Source: Thinopyrum elongatum (taxonomy: Eukaryota; Streptophyta; Magnoliopsida; Poales; Poaceae). Taken from it: DNA of 64,000 bases. Made by a program: the position numbers and the translations under genes. Location of the stretch: contig CM022303.1 of assembly GCA_011799875.1 (NCBI GenBank), positions 736,046,939 to 736,110,938 on the forward strand. Reading direction: 5' to 3'. The notes under the pieces were generated by a model, which saw only the letters and a list, made by a program, of their open reading frames with translations, searched no databases and had not been told where the DNA came from. Shown in pieces: positions 59,909-64,000 of the stretch (positions are counted from its first letter, which is position 1; every line of letters starts with the position of its first letter).

Positions 59909-60889
59909 TTAATTGTTGCCACGGGCATTAGAAGGCAGAGCCAGTTGGTTCTGATTCTGGGGGCATTCTCTGGCACGGTGACCTAGACGGCCACACTTGA
60001 AGCACAGCCCATCATTGGGATTGGTAGCAGGAGCTTGGGGTGGTGCAGCTCGAAGAGGCTGCCTTGGTGGTGGAGGGGGCAGACGAGGTGCAGCATAGGA
60101 CTGTCTTTGTGCAGCTAAGCGATACATGCTATGGGGGATCCAAATTCGATGCTTCTGCGCTGACGGGCCCGAAGATGAGCCAGCGTCACGATTGCGCCTG
60201 AGGGATCCCTGTTGTTCCTGCAGACCAGTCTCAACCTGAATGGCCTTGTTCACCAAGGTGGCGAAGTCAGCGAAGTCATGTACTAGCAGCGCGAGCTTGA
60301 TGTCAGCTTGAAATCCTTCACAGAACTTTTCCTGTCTGTGTGCATTAGTAGCAATATCTTCTTCAGCATAGCGGAACAAGTCAAGGAACTCCCGCTGATA
60401 AGCATCCACAGTCTTGTTGCCCTGGGTGAGGTTGCGGAACTCTTTCTTCTTCCTATCCATGATTCCCTGAGGAATGAAGCGGGCAGGGAAGGCAGTTTGG
60501 AAATCTGGCCAAGTGACGATTGTTCCAGCAGGTTGGGTACATTGGTGGCTGTCCCACCATTGAGCAGCTGGGCCGTTGAGAAAGAAGGAGGCGAAGGTGA
60601 CATAGCGAGCAGGGGCAACATCAGCAGACTCCAACTCATAGGTGATGTCGTGAAGCTAGTCATTGGCATCCAGGGACTGAGTTGAGCTGCGGTAGACGGT
60701 TGGGTTGAGGCGCATAAATTCCTGCAGAGTTACTGGGCCTGGCTGCTGGTTCATATTGGGGCGAGGAAACTGATCAATGATCCCTTGCATGAACTGGCGA
60801 TTCAGCTCAAACTGCCGCATCATCCCAGTCATATATTCGGGTGATGGTGGATTGTTGGCACCACGGCCATGACCAGCTGGCCTAACCAT
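59909..60889 (-). pseudogene. Gag of chromovirus copy 2, broken
   Basis: Starts MVRPAGHGRGANNP at 60889. The first part is open to about 60656, where a Trp codon has become TAG. The second part (59909-60634) holds the Retrotrans_gag core (FFLNGPAAQWWDSHQ, VDAYQREFLDLFRYAEEDIA) and a zinc knuckle CFKCGRLGHRARECP (C-x2-C-x4-H-x4-C). A TAA at 59906-59908 separates gag from the protease frame that follows in phase. Confidence 0.9.
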
Positions 60890-61491
60890 CCTGCTTAAAC
60901 ACAACAGGGGTAGTTCAGCATTGAGAAATTATAGAGACAAGGAATCATTTATGAGGTAACATGCACAAAGAAAGAAGTGCGGTACATCATAGTAGTCAAG
61001 CATGACATACTGACCAACACAGAGTTGGATAAAATCCGCAGCTTGAGTTCAGAAACACGTGCAGCTAGACAACTAGGTGGCACGCTCGCACGCAGTGGAG
61101 AGATACAACAACGAGACATAGCAAAGGCTACAACAATGTCGGAGTCTGCAAGGGATGACGCAGGGTGCCCTTGATAAAAGGATCCTGCGGTCCGTGAACT
61201 ATGTGAAGCAGATTCGGGCTCCCAATTCAAGAAAGGCATAGTAAAAATCTCTGGGTGGATGTGATCACGAGATCCTAATGTTAGAGTTAGCAAAATCGTT
61301 TAACCCGAATAGAAGAGTGATCAGAGTCCCAGAGTATAGACGAGGAATAAAAGATCCTAATGCCACCCATTGGCGACGTGAGCCCGTAAGCCACACAGCC
61401 ATGTTAGTAAAACAATTTTCATAGACTAGAATCAACTTTGGCCAAGGAGTTGGAAGGGGATTCCTATAGGCAGTCGGCTCTGATACCAACT
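60890..61491 (-). other. Leader of chromovirus copy 2 with primer site
   Basis: About 600-base untranslated leader. The primer site TGGTATCAGAGC (minus) lies at 61477-61488, 3 bases from the LTR. The extra ORF seen in copy 1 is absent. Confidence 0.75.
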
Positions 61492-64000
61492 TGTGACGCC
61501 CCCGATTCAATCGTACACTAATCATACACGCAAATGTGTACGATCAAGATCAGGGACTCACGGGAAGATATCACAACACAACTCTAGACAAAATTTAAGT
61601 CATACAAGCTTTATATTACAAGCTAAAGGCCTCAAGGGCTCGAATACGAAAGCTTCAATACACACAAGTCAGCGGAAGCAATGATATCTGAGTACAGACA
61701 TAAGTTAAACAAGTTTTCCTTAAGATGGCTAGCATAAACAGGGATACAGATCAAAAAGGCGCAGACCTCCTGCCTGGGAGCCTCTAACTACTCCTAGTCG
61801 TCGCCTGTCTCCACATAGTAGTAGGCTCCATCGTGGTAGTAGTAGTCATCGATGGTACCGTTTGGCTCCTGGGATCCGCCATCTGGTCGCAGCAATTGGG
61901 TATAGGGGGAAAAGAAGGAGCAAAGTAACCATGAGTACTCATCCAAAGTACTCGCAAGACTGACATCAGATCTATGGTAAGTATGCATCGGTATCAAATG
62001 GAAGGGTTGTATCTGTGGACTAAACTGCAGAATGCCAGAATAGAGGGAAAGCCTAGCCTATCGAAGACTAGCATCTTCAAGCATCTTGCAGCATTTAGAA
62101 TAGTACAGAATAGCATATTATATTAACAAGTATGTTGTAGCATTAGGGCCCAGAGATCCTTTCTTGACTCCCTGCGAGAAAGCAATCCTGGAGCCATCAT
62201 ATCCATTTACCATCACCAGTATCTAGTTCTAGTTGTATCGAGCGGGATACAACTCCGAGTGTCCGTTATCGAGGATCCGGCTATTCGAATAGATATACTT
62301 CCCTGCAGGGGTGCACCAACTTACCCACCATGCTCGATTAACTCTGGCCGGACACAATTTCCCGGGTCATGCTCGGCCTCGGTCAAAACGACACGCCGTA
62401 GCCCTACCTAGGCTCAAAAGAAAGGTCAACATGCCGGACTAACCCTATGTGCGCAGGGGTCTTGGGTCCATCGCCCTTTGCACTCCTGCATGTTGCGTAC
62501 GCGGACGGTGAGCAGACCTAGCCTCCCTGATATCAGAGCAGGCATTCCAGTCCAACCCAGCGCGCGCCGCTCAGTCGCTGATGTATAGAGAGCTTCGGCT
62601 GATACAAACGACGTATGGTGCCCATACTTATCCCCGCATGATGGTTAGTGCTAAAAGGACAGAGGCCTACTCGGATCAAATATCCAAACCGTTAGTGTCT
62701 TGGGAGCGCGCTGTAATGAGCAGAGACTCATGATCATGTGACCCCATCGCCCCGTCTCGTGGACCTACGGCAAGGGCTAAGAATGCCCGGCCGTGCCACA
62801 TAGAGATCTCGCGGGTACCCTCTAGGTCAACCCGACTCCACATCACTCGCAACATTTGCTCGCGCGGGTACCTGACTTTATCATGGTTCAGGGTAAAGTC
62901 ATAGTAACCGTGTGTCCATAACACCAAGGGGGAAACCCGAGGAATCACCGTCAATGGATTCCCACTCAATGTAACCGACAAGGTGAACTATGGAGGAATC
63001 ACCCTCGATGGTTCACTCTTGAAAGGTTGCACGACAGAGTCATTATCGGAAGTGGTGAAGGAGGAATCACCCTCGATGACCACGACCTATTAGCTACACT
63101 ACAAAGTTATCATCAGAAGTGCTATACGAGGTATCACCCTCGACACTCGATAGTAACCCTGCAGTGCCATACAGATAAGGGGGTGTGATGTGATGTGTCA
63201 GGATCTGGTTGTCGATCATGTTGATCGAGTCATCTGATAATCCAGCGGGGGCAACAGGGACAAGGTGTGGGGGTCACTGATGGATCACTAACCAACCTAT
63301 ACTAAGCAGTTTAGGATAACAGGTAAGGTACAATAGCAGGTTACAAAAATAGGCTATGCATCGGAATAGGATCATACAAAAGCAGTAGCAGTTCTAATGC
63401 AAGCATAAGAGAGAAGGGAATGGGCGATATCAGAATGATAAGGGGGGTTTGCTTGCCTGGAAGCTCTGCGGCAAAAGCAGGATCATCAATGGTGTAGTCG
63501 GGCTCCGGAGCTGCGTCAGTCTCAGGGTATACGGAAAGAAGAGGGGGAAGAAACAATAAATAAAAGCAAACAGATGCAACACAGATGCATGACATGGCGA
63601 TATGCAGTGCTGGTGGCGACCTAATGCAATGCTACACGTTGTAGATGGGGCAAAAAAATATCTGTGGATATTTTCCTGGCTCTGGGCAACTATCGGATAG
63701 GTGACCCGGAGGGGAAAGGTTCCATGTTTGTAGTGTTAAAGGCATGTGACAGCCACACAGAGGGCACTATCGGATTCATCTTGTCTTTCTGATCAACTTT
63801 GGTGTATAAAGTTTTTCTATCCGAGTTACGGATGAATTTCTATGAATTTCCGAAGATTTAAACAGTTATTTGGAATTCCCAGAAAGTTGGCCAAGTCTGA
63901 GAATTGTTCAGTTTTAACACCACTTACCTGTTTTCCAAACGCTATAACTATTGTTCTATAGTTCTAATGGAGACACTTCCTATAAGTGTTTTACTCTACA
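61492..64000 (-). repeat. 5' LTR of chromovirus copy 2, cut by window edge
   Basis: Begins TGTGACGCCCCC (plus-strand reading of the LTR 3' end) and follows the 52733 LTR closely for 2.5 kb to the window end. Short ORFs inside are not genes. Confidence 0.9.

Larger units (their letters stand above)
52733..64000 (-). mobile_element. Chromovirus (Gypsy) copy 2, nearly full length
   Basis: Minus-strand element: 3' LTR 52733-56452, polypurine tract, pol, gag, leader, primer site, 5' LTR from 61492 running off the window. The C-terminal chromodomain of its integrase places it among chromoviruses, probably Tekay/Del-like. Inserted in the RT of Athila-like copy 2. The expected target duplication is GACAC (52728-52732), with its partner off-window. 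Confidence 0.9.

Noticed and set aside
1..64000. tRNA genes, rRNA genes or CRISPR arrays
   Set aside because: None seen; the tRNA-like words are retrotransposon primer sites, and the tandem array has no spacer structure.

Overview
This window looks like nuclear DNA of a large-genome grass, most probably a Triticeae species (wheat, goat-grass or barley type). The evidence is nested long-LTR Gypsy elements with tRNA-Asp-type and initiator-Met-type primer sites, Stowaway and Tourist MITEs, a CACTA element with grass-type subterminal hairpins, LINE and Copia relics, and intron-containing genes. I could not run a search, so element family names are given only at superfamily or clade level.

Layout. 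1-6246: minus-strand chromovirus (Gypsy) copy 1, with partial gag, an extra broken ORF upstream of gag, a primer site and a 3.9-kb 5' LTR. It interrupts a plus-strand Athila-like Gypsy element (6247-12497) that keeps RT, integrase, a downstream ORF and its 3' LTR but has lost RNase H. 12498-15482: unclassified DNA-transposon-like segment carrying a GRF zinc-finger gene and a 45-bp tandem array. 15483-29082: tandem locus of a bHLH transcription-factor gene on the minus strand. Two copies are decayed (last-exon relics at 19089-19163 and 21938-22057) and one is apparently intact (26833-29082, five exons, 440 codons). The decayed copies are split by a LINE with a 9-bp target duplication, a fold-back element, a complete CACTA element (target duplication AAT) and nested MITEs. 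29083-33190: the gene's promoter, a Tourist MITE and unresolved sequence. 33191-38235: decayed minus-strand Copia element. 38236-43303: Gypsy element with no pol and one conserved-looking ORF. 43304-45809: 3' part of another Gypsy element. 45987-46471: lone LTR. 46943-48499: minus-strand LTR related to that of the 38-43 kb element. That LTR element is interrupted by a second Athila-like element (48500-52732), itself interrupted by chromovirus copy 2 (52733 to beyond 64000).

Functionally the window holds one convincing host gene, the bHLH factor. Its basic region carries the H-E-R residues for CACGTG-type sites, and two CACGTG motifs sit in its own promoter/leader. The GRF-finger gene has a coherent three-exon structure but a premature stop, and is probably transposon-borne. 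Everything else is transposable-element DNA in various stages of decay. None of the retroelements seen here is coding-competent within the window.
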